Shown: positions 33,637 to 42,591 of the stretch, one piece after another | How the letters are laid out: each line of letters starts with the position of its first letter | Position numbering within the stretch: the stretch's first letter is position 1 | Notes under the pieces: generated by a model | Seen by the model: the letters and a program-made list of their open reading frames with translations, nothing else | Databases searched by the model: none | Told to the model about the DNA's origin: nothing | DNA from: Bacteroidota bacterium | GTDB taxonomy: Bacteria; Bacteroidota; Bacteroidia; Sphingobacteriales; Sphingobacteriaceae | Assembly (NCBI GenBank): GCA_013286235.1 | Contig: JABDGE010000005.1 | Coordinates: 27,548 to 71,596, forward strand | DNA: 44,049 nt | Reading direction: 5' to 3' | Translations under genes and position numbers: made by a program

Positions 33637-34833
33637 ATGATGAAGTTTTTTCCTACAAAGGTTATCGTTCTTTTAAATATTATACTACTCCCGGGGCTGG
33701 CATCTGCTCAAACAACCATTGGAACCAATACCGACGGCAGCAATTATGTTGCCTACCCGATTGCTGTGCCATTTTTGAATATTACACCCGATTCACGCTC
33801 CGGAGCGATGGGTGATGCTGGTGTTGCTATTTCGCCTGACGTAAATGCCAACTACTGGAATCCCTCAAAACTGGCCTTCCTCGAAAGTGACGACGACTTT
33901 TCCTTATCATACAGTCCCTGGCTCCGCCAATTGGTTCCGGATATCAGTTTGTCGTACTTAAGTTATGCACATAAGCTGGATGAGCGCGACGGGCTTGGCC
34001 TTTCTCTGCGCTATTTTAATTATGGCACCATTCAATTCCGCGACGTCAATCAAAACGATCTTGGAACCTATTCTCCCAACGAACTGCATTTAGCAGGATC
34101 ATTTGCGCGCAAATTTGGCGAGAACCTTTCACTGGCGCTTAGCGCAGGTTTTGTTCACTCCAACCTATCCAACGCCTTTTTCGCCACGGGCACGGGAGCG
34201 CAAACCAAAGCAGGCAACGCCGTAACTGCCGGCGTTTCGCTGTACTACAACAGCAAATTCCAGGAATTTGGCAACGACGCGATCTTTGCTTTTGGCACCA
34301 ACATCTCCAACATCGGTTCGAAGATAAGCTACAGCGAAGATGGCCCGAATTATTTCCTGCCTACCAACCTGAAGATCGGTGCTGCCAATACAATTAACCT
34401 GGACGACTACAACCAGATTACCTTTACATTAGATCTGAATAAGCTGTTGGTGCCTACCCCGCCAATTCTTGATAACAACGGCAATATCATAAAAGGACAA
34501 AGCGACAACGTATCCGTACCATCCGGAATTTTCGATTCATTTTCCGATGCTCCGGGCGGCTTCAGCCAGGAAATGCAGGAAATCACCATTTCGGTGGGCT
34601 TCGAATATTGGTATAACCAATTATTTGTGCTAAGGGCGGGTTATTTTTACGAAAACCCCATTAACGGCGGCTCGCACTACTTAACCGCTGGTGTAGGGTT
34701 CAAATATCAAGACTTTGATTTCGATTTTTCCTACCTGGCCGCCAGCCAGCAAAACAGCCCGCTGGCCAATACCCTTCGTTTTACTTTGATTGCTAACTTT
34801 GGGGGCGATAAAAACGTCCACAAACAACAATAA
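33637..34833 (+). CDS. porV: Type IX secretion outer-membrane protein PorV
   Basis: PorV is an outer-membrane beta-barrel of the FadL-like type that binds secreted cargo and carries it to the PorU sortase. The 398-residue protein has a signal peptide ending GLASAQ, the typical PorV start (AVPFLNITPDSRSGAMGDAGVA, SPDVNANYWNPSKLAF) and alternating barrel strands to an F-rich C-terminus (TLIANFGG). The first ATG of the ATG-ATG-AAG start is preferred over the TTG just upstream. It is divergent from gldJ with 230 bp between; porU is not beside it. ispF starts directly after its stop. Confidence 0.93.
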   Translation: MMKFFPTKVIVLLNIILLPGLASAQTTIGTNTDGSNYVAYPIAVPFLNITPDSRSGAMGDAGVAISPDVNANYWNPSKLAFLESDDDFSLSYSPWLRQLVPDISLSYLSYAHKLDERDGLGLSLRYFNYGTIQFRDVNQNDLGTYSPNELHLAGSFARKFGENLSLALSAGFVHSNLSNAFFATGTGAQTKAGNAVTAGVSLYYNSKFQEFGNDAIFAFGTNISNIGSKISYSEDGPNYFLPTNLKIGAANTINLDDYNQITFTLDLNKLLVPTPPILDNNGNIIKGQSDNVSVPSGIFDSFSDAPGGFSQEMQEITISVGFEYWYNQLFVLRAGYFYENPINGGSHYLTAGVGFKYQDFDFDFSYLAASQQNSPLANTLRFTLIANFGGDKNVHKQQ

Positions 34834-35316
34834 ATGGCTAACATTAGGGTAGGCTTTGGTTTTGATGTCCACCAGTTAAAAGAAAATCATCCTTTCATTT
34901 TAGGCGGGGCAAATCTCCATCATCATTCAGGCGCATTCGGCCATTCCGACGCAGATGTGCTCCTGCACGCTATTTGCGATGCACTTTTGGGGGCAGCTAA
35001 CCTGCGTGATATCGGCTTTCATTTCTCCAATAAGGACGACCGGTGGAAAGGGATCAGCAGCCTCATTCTATTGGAGCAGGTAATCCAACTATTAAAAGAA
35101 AAAAACTGGCAAATAGGTAACATCGATGCCATGGTTTGCCTGGAAGCGCCAAAGATCAATCCACACATTCCCGAAATGAAGGCCAATATTGCCAGGGTGG
35201 CGGCAATAAGTGAAGAAGATATTTCAATAAAAGCAACCACTAACGAGCAATTAGGCTTCATCGGCCGCGAAGAAGGCGTTGTAGCTTACGCAGTTTGTTT
35301 GATTGAAAGGCTTTAG
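34834..35316 (+). CDS. ispF: 2-C-methyl-D-erythritol 2,4-cyclodiphosphate synthase
   Basis: This enzyme of the non-mevalonate (MEP) isoprenoid route makes the cyclic diphosphate intermediate. The 160-residue protein has the zinc ligands Asp11 and His13 in FGFDVHQ, HSDADVLLHAICDALLGAA, DIGFHFSNKDDRWKG and the C-terminal TTNEQLGFIGREEGVVAYA. Its ATG follows the porV stop with no spacer, so the two are coupled though functionally unrelated. Confidence 0.97.
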   Translation: MANIRVGFGFDVHQLKENHPFILGGANLHHHSGAFGHSDADVLLHAICDALLGAANLRDIGFHFSNKDDRWKGISSLILLEQVIQLLKEKNWQIGNIDAMVCLEAPKINPHIPEMKANIARVAAISEEDISIKATTNEQLGFIGREEGVVAYAVCLIERL

Positions 35317-35363
35317 CCGACGAGTTGGATACCAGGCATACATCCATTACCACCTCGCGTTAC

Positions 35364-35386
35364 TGCCTACTGCCTACTGCCTACTG
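35364..35386. repeat. Short heptad array at the 3' end of the fusion glycosyltransferase
   Basis: Three perfect TGCCTAC words (35364-35384) abut the stop codon of the minus-strand glycosyltransferase gene (35387-35389), which is itself read out of the same word series (CTACTG). Confidence 0.8.
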
Positions 35387-38300
35387 CTACTGACTCGCCA
35401 CAGCGGCAACATCCTTCTTAATCACTACGTTTCCTGTGCGTTTCAAAGCGCCCCAGCCGCTAAGCTCGCCTTTCAACGCCCGGCGGATTGATTTGAAAAG
35501 TACATAGTACATCAGCTGCCGCCAGATAAAGCGCTGCGGGATGATGTACACAAGTTTCTTGTAATCCTCCTTCTGCATCCAGAAAGCGATCACGGCAACG
35601 ATAAAGTCAATCACAACAAATCCTACATAATACGCAATGATCTTTCCAGGCTTATCGCTGAACAGCCCGATGATCATAAACAGATCGGCAAGCGGCGAGA
35701 ACAATGGCAATATGATTTGGAATATCAGTATGTTAGGCATACCGAGCATACCGAAAAACTTGTATTTCTTATTGAAAAGCGCGTCCTTGTTTTTCCAGAA
35801 ACTTTGCATCACCCCAAAGCTCCAGCGGAAGCGCTGTTTTAACAGGCCGCCAACCGTTTCAGGGGCCTCGGTGTAGGCAATGGCCTCATCGGCATTGCGT
35901 ACGATGTAGCCTTGTTTTAATATGCGCATGGTCAGGTCGCAATCCTCGGCCAGCGTATCATAGGTAAAGCCGCCGGCTTTATAGATAGCGGATTTCCGGA
36001 ATGCCCCGATCGCTCCAGGAACGACGGTTATACTGTTGATCAGATCGAAGGCACGCCTGTCCATATTTTGAGCCGTGATATATTCGATAGACTGCCAGAA
36101 AGTAATAAGGTTCTTTTCGTTCCCTACCTTAACGGTTCCGGCTACCGCGCCAATCTCTTTGTCGGTGAAATAAGTCATCAGATGATAAACAGCGTCGGCT
36201 TTCAACTGCGTATCGGCGTCTATGCAAATTACGTATTCGCATTTTGCATGACTGATCCCGAAGTTTAAAGCCGAAGCTTTACCTCCATTCGGCTTGGTAA
36301 GCACCTGCACCAACGGATGGTGCCCGTAAGCATTGTTCACCAGTTCGAAGGTTTTATCTTTTGACCCATCATCCACAAAAATTATTTCCAACGACGGGTA
36401 ATCTGTCTGCAGCAAACTTTGGATAGTTTTTATGGCAGTAACTTCTTCATTATAACCCGGTACGATGATACTTACAGCAGGCATGGTTGATTTGTCAAAT
36501 ACGATCGCCTCAATTTTTTGATCTTCGAAATACTGGCGCAAGGCCAGGATAGCAATTAACACAACGCGACCAACGGCCAGGAAAATAGCCGACAGGAACA
36601 GGTAAATAAGAAACCAGTTTCCATAAAAATAAAATTCGATCATGAAATTATACAACGACCCCAATACACCCGAATTCGCATCGTCCCTGATGGGCGGCAT
36701 CAGGTCCGCTTTGGTTTTATGCAGCACGTCGGCTATGGTAGTGAATTTATACCCGTGGCTTTTAAAATAGTGGATAATAGCCGGCAACGCCTTTATCGTT
36801 TCTTCGCGGGTATCGCCGCCGGCGTCGTGCAGCAGCAGCATTGACCCGGCCTCGTGCTGCCTGATCGTACGCGCGATAATACTATCTGCGGTCACACCTG
36901 GCTGCCAGTCCCAGGGGTCGATTGACTCTCCTATGGTGATGTAACTTTGCTTTCGGCTCTCAGCAACCGGGATTACCTCAGCTATAGTTTGCGGCTCGGC
37001 ATCCGCGTTAAACGGCGGCCTGAAAAGTATCGTGCTCCTGCCGGTAACCGACTCGATCAGCTTCCTGGTTGCATTCAGCTCGAGATTCACCCTTTGCAGG
37101 CTGATGGTAGAAATGTCCGGATGAAAAAATGTATGGTTACCTATTTCATAACCCTCGTCAAACTCCCTTCTCAATAGCGGCACATTCTTTTCGGCCATCG
37201 AACCCACCACAAAAAAAGCCGCCGGTACATGTTCCCGCTTTAAGATATCGAGAATCTGTGGTGTATAATCCGGATCAGGGCCGTCATCAAACGTTAAAAC
37301 TATTTTACCCGGCGCGTAGCCGTATTTGCGGATAACATATTTTGTAGGGAGCTTGATATAATTTTGATTGGTGATAAAAAAGTTCGTCGTGTCCATCTGC
37401 ACGTCGATCTTACCCGTCGTCGGCGTGGTCACCAGGTCCAATACTTCCCCGTCGCCATCGTAGGATATTTTATTGTTCAACCCCACCGATGTTAATCGCT
37501 TCACATCAATACCGGTTTTCTTCAATGAGTCGATGGAAAGGTTTTTCTGAAAGAATGTCCACAAGCGGGGATCTTCTGCACCCAGTCTCCACAGGGCCAC
37601 GCCCCCGGTAGCCCAGTCATCAGCCATGCGGATAATATTGAAATTGGTTGCCGCGTCTGTAAAGTAAACAGTATGCTGCAGGCTGTCCTGGTCAAAATAA
37701 GCATAGTGCAGGTTTGCCGAGTTAGGGTCGTAAATGATCTTGCTGCTATTTTCCTGCGCAGTGCTAATAGCCTGCGGATACCCGAGTGGCTTACCTACGC
37801 TCGCTTCGGGCCAATCATATGCTCCGGCTGCAATGGTGAGGATCACCTTATCGCTGGGGATCTTGCTGCAAACATTGTCCAATATTTCCTCTACCCAGCG
37901 CTGGTTCGAAAGGTCGCCTGCGTTGCTATCCTCATTGTGCTGGTCAATCGCCATCACAAACAAAAAGTCATTCACATGCTGCAAGCGCTGCAGGTTGAAC
38001 CGGTCATCGTCCGGAATCACATTTTGAGTAACCAAAAATCCCATCGGATGAAGAATGGAATACAGGTCGTTTTCAAAAGTGATGTATTCTTTGCTGTTAA
38101 TATCCTTGATGTTGTCGAAATCAAGGTTGATACCTTTAAACTTATAACGCGTGAGCTGGCGGGCTAAATTGTTGATAAACTGGGTACGAAGCTTTTTATT
38201 TTTAATGATCCGTTCAATGTCATCCACATCAAACCCGCCGCTTGTATTGTTGTAGTTTACATAATTTGAAAGGGTGATCAATACCGGTTTCCGGTATTTC

Positions 38301-38767
38301 CGGTTAACGTTTATCAGCCCGGTATCGATGTTGGCCACCATAGTATCCCGGCCAGGGCTCATAAAAAAGCCTTCGCTCACCACCATATCCAACCGCGCTA
38401 TGTTATCGGCAAGGGAAGTATAGGCCTGGAATTCCCAGGGACGGTAAAAGGCAGCATTTATACGGTCTTTGTTATTCGGATGCTTTAGCTGATGCAGCTT
38501 CCTGGTGCGGGCAAGTTTTTGTATTTCGCCCTTATCGATCTTAAAATCCTTATATTTCTTTGATCTTTTTAAATTTTCAAGCTCTTCTTTCGTCAACTTT
38601 TTAGGAGCGGGATTTAGATTAGGAAGGCTTGGATAGTTTTTTGAAGTGACAGTAATGACTGCTGCGACCAGGCTAACTGCCAATACAACTATTATTACAC
38701 GGCTGATCCACTTAAAACGTGTCCACCTACCAGGGGTATCAGCCTGAAAAACCTGCTTGTTAGACAT
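35387..38767 (-). CDS. GH18-like / polysaccharide deacetylase / glycosyltransferase 2 fusion
   Basis: The 1126-residue membrane protein joins three modules. After an N-terminal helix (about 21-41) comes a GH18-like barrel (about 100-410) whose catalytic motif reads KGINLDFD (211-218), where the usual DxxDxDxE acid is missing, so it may bind rather than cut glycan. Next is a NodB/CE4 deacetylase (about 486-685) with TFDDGPD (492-498) and HTFFH (545-549). Then come a helix pair and a family 2 glycosyltransferase with DDG (799-801), DAD (850-852), EDCD (941-944) and QRFRW (978-982), followed by C-terminal helices. It resembles a one-chain PgaB-PgaC, suggesting synthesis and deacetylation of a beta-linked GlcNAc polymer (inference). 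Confidence 0.9.
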   Translation of the reverse strand: MSNKQVFQADTPGRWTRFKWISRVIIVVLAVSLVAAVITVTSKNYPSLPNLNPAPKKLTKEELENLKRSKKYKDFKIDKGEIQKLARTRKLHQLKHPNNKDRINAAFYRPWEFQAYTSLADNIARLDMVVSEGFFMSPGRDTMVANIDTGLINVNRKYRKPVLITLSNYVNYNNTSGGFDVDDIERIIKNKKLRTQFINNLARQLTRYKFKGINLDFDNIKDINSKEYITFENDLYSILHPMGFLVTQNVIPDDDRFNLQRLQHVNDFLFVMAIDQHNEDSNAGDLSNQRWVEEILDNVCSKIPSDKVILTIAAGAYDWPEASVGKPLGYPQAISTAQENSSKIIYDPNSANLHYAYFDQDSLQHTVYFTDAATNFNIIRMADDWATGGVALWRLGAEDPRLWTFFQKNLSIDSLKKTGIDVKRLTSVGLNNKISYDGDGEVLDLVTTPTTGKIDVQMDTTNFFITNQNYIKLPTKYVIRKYGYAPGKIVLTFDDGPDPDYTPQILDILKREHVPAAFFVVGSMAEKNVPLLRREFDEGYEIGNHTFFHPDISTISLQRVNLELNATRKLIESVTGRSTILFRPPFNADAEPQTIAEVIPVAESRKQSYITIGESIDPWDWQPGVTADSIIARTIRQHEAGSMLLLHDAGGDTREETIKALPAIIHYFKSHGYKFTTIADVLHKTKADLMPPIRDDANSGVLGSLYNFMIEFYFYGNWFLIYLFLSAIFLAVGRVVLIAILALRQYFEDQKIEAIVFDKSTMPAVSIIVPGYNEEVTAIKTIQSLLQTDYPSLEIIFVDDGSKDKTFELVNNAYGHHPLVQVLTKPNGGKASALNFGISHAKCEYVICIDADTQLKADAVYHLMTYFTDKEIGAVAGTVKVGNEKNLITFWQSIEYITAQNMDRRAFDLINSITVVPGAIGAFRKSAIYKAGGFTYDTLAEDCDLTMRILKQGYIVRNADEAIAYTEAPETVGGLLKQRFRWSFGVMQSFWKNKDALFNKKYKFFGMLGMPNILIFQIILPLFSPLADLFMIIGLFSDKPGKIIAYYVGFVVIDFIVAVIAFWMQKEDYKKLVYIIPQRFIWRQLMYYVLFKSIRRALKGELSGWGALKRTGNVVIKKDVAAVASQ

Positions 38768-38837
38768 TTAAGATCTCAAAATTTTATAATCCTAATACGA
38801 TTGATATATAAAAGGTTTAAATAAGGGGATTCGTTTA

Positions 38838-38999
38838 TTATTTAGGGCTCTTAACTTGCTCAATTGCTGAAAAATCAACCCCGCATTTACAATTGCTGCC
38901 ACAGCTTTTTTTTGTAAACAAGCTTTTATAAACAAGCCTGCAAACATAAAACACGGCGGCCAAAAAAAGCAGGCCAATAATAATTATCTGGATGATCAT
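38838..38999 (-). CDS. FeoB-associated-type Cys-rich small membrane protein
   Basis: This 53-residue gene starts MIIQIIIIGLLFLAAVFYV, one N-terminal membrane helix, followed by RLVYKSLFTKK and a cysteine cluster SCGSNCKCGVDFS. This helix plus C-x4-C-x-C tail matches the small proteins annotated as FeoB-associated Cys-rich membrane proteins, thought to help ferrous iron uptake. No feoA or feoB is in the window. A TAnnTTTG box (39004-39011, minus strand) ends 4 nt before the ATG. The stop lies 70 bp upstream of the fusion glycosyltransferase start, so the two could be cotranscribed. Confidence 0.8.
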   Translation of the reverse strand: MIIQIIIIGLLFLAAVFYVCRLVYKSLFTKKSCGSNCKCGVDFSAIEQVKSPK

Positions 39000-39003
39000 G
39001 TCA

Positions 39004-39011
39004 CAAATTTA
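39004..39011 (-). promoter_or_regulatory. -7 box of the Cys-rich small gene, 4 nt before the ATG
   Basis: Read on the minus strand, TAAATTTG matches TAnnTTTG and is followed by TGAC and then ATG (38999-38997). This is the same 4-nt spacing as at nuoA and predicts a leaderless mRNA. Confidence 0.5.
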
Positions 39012-39056
39012 ATACAGAATTTATATATATACGAATAGACCGATAAAATAGTATAA

Positions 39057-39160
39057 ACACGAATTTTGACGAATTGAGTTACCCGAATTGATTAACACGA
39101 ATTTCACGAATTGGTTGACACGAATTTCACGAATTAATGACACGAGTTTCGCGTATTTTC
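39057..39160. repeat. Degenerate tandem repeat ACACGAATTTCACGAATT
   Basis: About five imperfect units of 16-24 bp share the phrase ACACGAATTTCACGAATT, itself made of two CACGAATT half-words. Copies decay outward (ACACGAATTTTGACGAATT on the left, ACACGAGTTTCGCGTATT on the right). Confidence 0.75.
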
Positions 39161-39301
39161 AAGCGTGAACTATATTGAGTATAATAGTAAATTTCATATA
39201 GATCGAAATAAATCTTTTGATAATCAGCGTCTTACATATCAGCTTCGTGCTTTCTGCTTTGCGCTTTCGGCTTTCGGCTCAGGGCATTCGGCTTTCCGCT
39301 T

Positions 39302-40495
39302 TTACGCATTCATAAGTGCAATAGTACCGCCAACCCAGTCAAAATCCTTATTATACCTTACGCCGATCATTTTTCCGCGACTTAGCCGGGCCAGGTTTAT
39401 GGCTAATGTGGGTTTTTCGTCACCGTCGGGCCATAAATACAACAGCCTGATTTCCACCTTTACCCCGCCGTCCGGGGCTTGTACCGCCGGCTCATAGTTC
39501 ACTTTTTGCTGTAATATCCAATTCTCAGGATCGTTTATCGCATGAATGTCATTTTTTGTTACATCGATGATGACCCCCTGCCCCGCAAACGAAAAAAGCG
39601 GTTTAAGCACGTAATTTTCCAGGTCGGATGGGATCTCTCTTAACGTATGCAAAAATTGTGTATTTGGAACATACCCGCTATTTAAAAACGGCATGGTAAA
39701 CTTACTCACCCGGTAAAACCAGTTTGGATGAGTTATCCATTCCACATCCAGGGGCTGCCTTATGTCAACTACCTTTTTAAAAATATCCGGGTCGTTTTCT
39801 ATCTCGTCAAATATCAGCCGGTTGTATATCCGTTTAATCGGCGTCCTTTGCCCATTCTTTTTATAGTAAAGATGGTTTCCCTCCTGTTCAAGCTCATCCA
39901 ACGCAACCACAGGCGTTCCGATGTATTTTTCCGTCTGGTAAAAATCGACAGCAGTTTTTTGTTCATGGGCATTTACATCCATCACTATAACTTCTTCGGG
40001 CCGGCAGTCGCCCACAATCGTCCTTTTGAGAAGGTCTAAGTAACTTTCTTTATCCAAATCGCCAAAAAAGGGTGTCCATTTACTTTCCAACTGGTAAGCA
40101 TCCCTAAACTTTTCAAAAATATTTACCTGGAAACCATATAACGAAGGAAAGCCTTGTAGTTCTATTAGCTTTGGCACCAGGCCGCCATCGCCATCGTTAC
40201 AAACTCCAAAATCAAGGGCTATAAAATGGGGATGATCATTTTCATTGGCAACGCGCCACTTTTCGGGGATTGCCCTTTCAGTCAGTTCCTTAAAATCCGG
40301 CTGAAGAATTACATTGACGATATCCTCGCCGGCTGCCAGCAGTTGGGCCTTAAAATCTTCCGTTAAAAAAACCGGCGTTTCCGCTACCCTAAATGCTATC
40401 GGCTCCTTTAACCCGGCATTTAAATGCGCTAAAAAATCCTGGTATTTATCTTCGGTAAAGTTTTCGTTGAACGTTTTCCGCGCAGTTGGATCCAT
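39302..40495 (-). CDS. ATP-grasp enzyme, glutathionylspermidine-synthase-like
   Basis: This 397-residue protein is distantly like ATP-grasp ligases. It has PKLIELQGFPSLYGFQ (about 108-123), an ATP-binding YVLKPLFSFAGQGV stretch (about 295-308, Lys298), WILQQKVNYEPAVQ, and a C-terminal VEIRLLYLWPDG...INLARLSRGKMIGVRYN segment carrying likely metal ligands. Such enzymes join a carboxylate to an amine using ATP. It is the last gene of a minus-strand cluster with another ATP-grasp enzyme, a GCS2-type ligase and a glutamine amidotransferase. Substrate unknown; heptad arrays lie on both sides. Confidence 0.75.
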   Translation of the reverse strand: MDPTARKTFNENFTEDKYQDFLAHLNAGLKEPIAFRVAETPVFLTEDFKAQLLAAGEDIVNVILQPDFKELTERAIPEKWRVANENDHPHFIALDFGVCNDGDGGLVPKLIELQGFPSLYGFQVNIFEKFRDAYQLESKWTPFFGDLDKESYLDLLKRTIVGDCRPEEVIVMDVNAHEQKTAVDFYQTEKYIGTPVVALDELEQEGNHLYYKKNGQRTPIKRIYNRLIFDEIENDPDIFKKVVDIRQPLDVEWITHPNWFYRVSKFTMPFLNSGYVPNTQFLHTLREIPSDLENYVLKPLFSFAGQGVIIDVTKNDIHAINDPENWILQQKVNYEPAVQAPDGGVKVEIRLLYLWPDGDEKPTLAINLARLSRGKMIGVRYNKDFDWVGGTIALMNA

Positions 40496-40553
40496 GACAG
40501 TTTATACTGATTATTCTGTTAATCGGGTTATGAATCAGACCCAAGAGTTTCGA

Positions 40554-40595
40554 CTTCCGCATTCCGCATTCCGCATTCAAACTTTCGGACTTTCA
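40554..40595. repeat. Heptad array between the ATP-grasp and amidotransferase genes
   Basis: In-phase words CTTCCGC, ATTCCGC, ATTCCGC, ATTCAAA and CTTTCGG occupy 40554-40588. The array lies in the 108-bp gap inside the ligase cluster. Confidence 0.75.
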
Positions 40596-40603
40596 ACCTC
40601 AAC

Positions 40604-41440
40604 CTACGCTTCCTGCAAACTCAAAACTGCCTGGTCTAAAAAGTTCGGGATAATGGTCTGCTGCGTAAAGGTTATCTTATCCGGGTCTTCCAGGCGTTCC
40701 AGCATTTCGTTGTACTTATCAAGGCCGTGCTCATTTACCACCTCTTTTTTCTTTTCATCCTTTAGCAGCAAAGTACGGATACCCTTTGCATCTGCTTCCG
40801 GGTGAAACTGCGTGGCAAAAAAATATTCGCTGAAACGTATGGCCATCATCGCCCTCGGAAGGTCGACATAGGGTCGCTCTTTCTCAATTGCCAGCAATTG
40901 CATGCCCAAATCAATAAAACGTCTTTCATTCGGGTTGATCACCTGCCAAAGGCGGGAGTCCACCGCATAAAACGGGTCCGAAAGCCCCGCAAAAATGGGT
41001 TCATTCCTTGCAGTCGGGGTTTCATGAACAGGCAAAACCCCAAATGACGGCGATTTACGCATATTTATCACGCCTAACTTGTACCGGCGGCACATCAGCT
41101 GGAATGCATGGCAAACAAAAAAGCCATATTTTTTTTGCGAAGTGCTGGAAAGGTTATGATCTTCCAGGCTGTCGATCAGCTTGAAATACTTCTTTTCCCA
41201 TTCCGTTCCTTCACTTTCAAGCGGATCGCCCGGGCCGCCGCTCGAAATATAAATATCGAAATTGGTACCCGGCACCTCTACTTTTCTGCGGACATCGAAC
41301 ACCTCGTAACTAAGGTTAAGCCCGTTTTTATCGCGATAGCGCTCCAGTATCTCGCGGAAACCCCGCATCCCTTCATTTTCGACACCGTTGTAAAAATCAA
41401 GTATTGCTACTTTTATGGGCTGTGTGCTGCTTTGTACCAT
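40604..41440 (-). CDS. Class I glutamine amidotransferase-like protein
   Basis: The 278-residue protein has the class I fold: an oxyanion segment YISSGGPGDPLES (64-76), the nucleophile Cys110 in FFVCHAFQL, and the His213/Glu215 pair in FATQFHPEAD. The nucleophile elbow reads VCHAF rather than the usual G-x-C-x-G, so the glutaminase pocket may differ. It might release ammonia for a neighbouring ligase or act as a peptidase-like hydrolase. It starts 5 nt after the GCS2-type gene and so is cotranscribed. Confidence 0.85.
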   Translation of the reverse strand: MVQSSTQPIKVAILDFYNGVENEGMRGFREILERYRDKNGLNLSYEVFDVRRKVEVPGTNFDIYISSGGPGDPLESEGTEWEKKYFKLIDSLEDHNLSSTSQKKYGFFVCHAFQLMCRRYKLGVINMRKSPSFGVLPVHETPTARNEPIFAGLSDPFYAVDSRLWQVINPNERRFIDLGMQLLAIEKERPYVDLPRAMMAIRFSEYFFATQFHPEADAKGIRTLLLKDEKKKEVVNEHGLDKYNEMLERLEDPDKITFTQQTIIPNFLDQAVLSLQEA

Positions 41441-41445
41441 TCTTT

Positions 41446-42543
41446 TTAAATTCCCTTCAACGTTTGCGATGTGATGTAATCAACTACGTCCGCAAAGTTA
41501 CTGTTTTGTTCGTAAACCTTTAGCTGCCTGTCGGCCCCGGTACCATGCTCCAATATTTTATGCACATAGGCCAGGTCATCGCGGCAACCCAGCTCATCAA
41601 CCTCGTCATCAATAAAGTCAAGCAGTTCCAGCACCAGCGAGCGGGTGTTCACCTCCATCTCCTTACCAAAATCTATCATTTTACCGTCGATGCCGTACCG
41701 GGCCGCACGCCACTTATTCTCGTTGATCAATGCGCGGTTGTAGGTAATAAAGGCCATATTCTGCTCACGCAGCTTGTAAAGCTTGGCACATAATCCCTGG
41801 AACAGCGCCACAAAAGCCATCGTCTCGTCGATCAGCATCGGGCAATCGCAAATGCGAAATTCGATGGTCTCAAAGAACGGGTGAACACGGATGTCCCACC
41901 ATATTTTCTTGGCATTGTCGATGCAGTTCGTTTTTACCAGCAGTTTTATATAACGGTCATATTCCTCAATACTGCTGAAATAATCGGGAATGCCTGTTCT
42001 TGGAAATTTGTCGAACACCTTCGTTCTGAACGACTTAAAGCCGGTATTTCTTCCTTCCCAAAATGGCGAATTGGTGGATAAAGCATACACGTGCGGCAAA
42101 AAATAACGCACCTGGTTAGCTATATGCACCGCAAGATCGCGCGATTGTATACCCACATGCACATGCAGCCCGAAGATCAGGTTCGATCGTGCAGCCTCCT
42201 GCATTTCGTCCACGATCTCAAAATACCGGGGGTGCTCCGTTATCAATTGCGTTTGCCAAAGCGAAAAAGGGTGCGTTCCTGCAGCCCCTATCCGCAGGCC
42301 AATATCGCCGGCCAATTGTGCTACGGTACCTCGCAACTTGCTCACTTCTTTGCGGGCTTCATCCGTATTGTTGCAGATGTGCGTACCTACTTCAACCACC
42401 GCCTGGTGCATTTCCGCCTTTACCTGGTCCTCGTGTATTTTTTGGGCGCTCTCAACAATTTTTTGATCATGCGATTTCAGTTCCCGCGTTACCGGGTCAA
42501 TCACCATGAATTCTTCTTCAACGCCTAAAGTAAATTTGTTCAT
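41446..42543 (-). CDS. GCS2-type carboxylate-amine ligase (YbdK-like)
   Basis: The 365-residue protein belongs to the glutamate-cysteine ligase family 2. It starts FTLGVEEEFMVIDP, with the acidic metal-binding EEE, and has EMHQAVVEVGTHIC, RIGAAGTHPFSLW, LIFGLHVHVGIQ and RICDCPMLIDE. Members form amide bonds between a carboxylate and an amine using ATP; E. coli YbdK has weak glutamate-cysteine ligase activity. Here it lies between an ATP-grasp and an amidotransferase gene, pointing to a dedicated small-molecule or peptide pathway rather than glutathione synthesis. Confidence 0.92.
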   Translation of the reverse strand: MNKFTLGVEEEFMVIDPVTRELKSHDQKIVESAQKIHEDQVKAEMHQAVVEVGTHICNNTDEARKEVSKLRGTVAQLAGDIGLRIGAAGTHPFSLWQTQLITEHPRYFEIVDEMQEAARSNLIFGLHVHVGIQSRDLAVHIANQVRYFLPHVYALSTNSPFWEGRNTGFKSFRTKVFDKFPRTGIPDYFSSIEEYDRYIKLLVKTNCIDNAKKIWWDIRVHPFFETIEFRICDCPMLIDETMAFVALFQGLCAKLYKLREQNMAFITYNRALINENKWRAARYGIDGKMIDFGKEMEVNTRSLVLELLDFIDDEVDELGCRDDLAYVHKILEHGTGADRQLKVYEQNSNFADVVDYITSQTLKGI

Positions 42544-42591
42544 ATCAGCTGTAGTTAATCAATAATTTATTAGGAGCCCGCGTATTCACCT

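Larger units (their letters stand above)
39000..39301. other. 302-bp gap with two repeat types
   Basis: It contains the -7 box of the Cys-rich gene, about five degenerate copies of an ACACGAATTTCACGAATT unit (39057-39160), and seven in-phase heptads (39251-39299: TTTCTGC, TTTGCGC, TTTCGGC, TTTCGGC, TCAGGGC, ATTCGGC, TTTCCGC) that run up to the 3' end of the neighbouring ATP-grasp gene. No credible gene. Confidence 0.8.

Noticed and set aside
38792..38977. 61-codon minus-strand frame starting MACFFWPPCFMF
   Set aside because: It is out of frame with the 53-residue Cys-rich membrane protein at 38838-38999, which has the recognisable pattern and a promoter.
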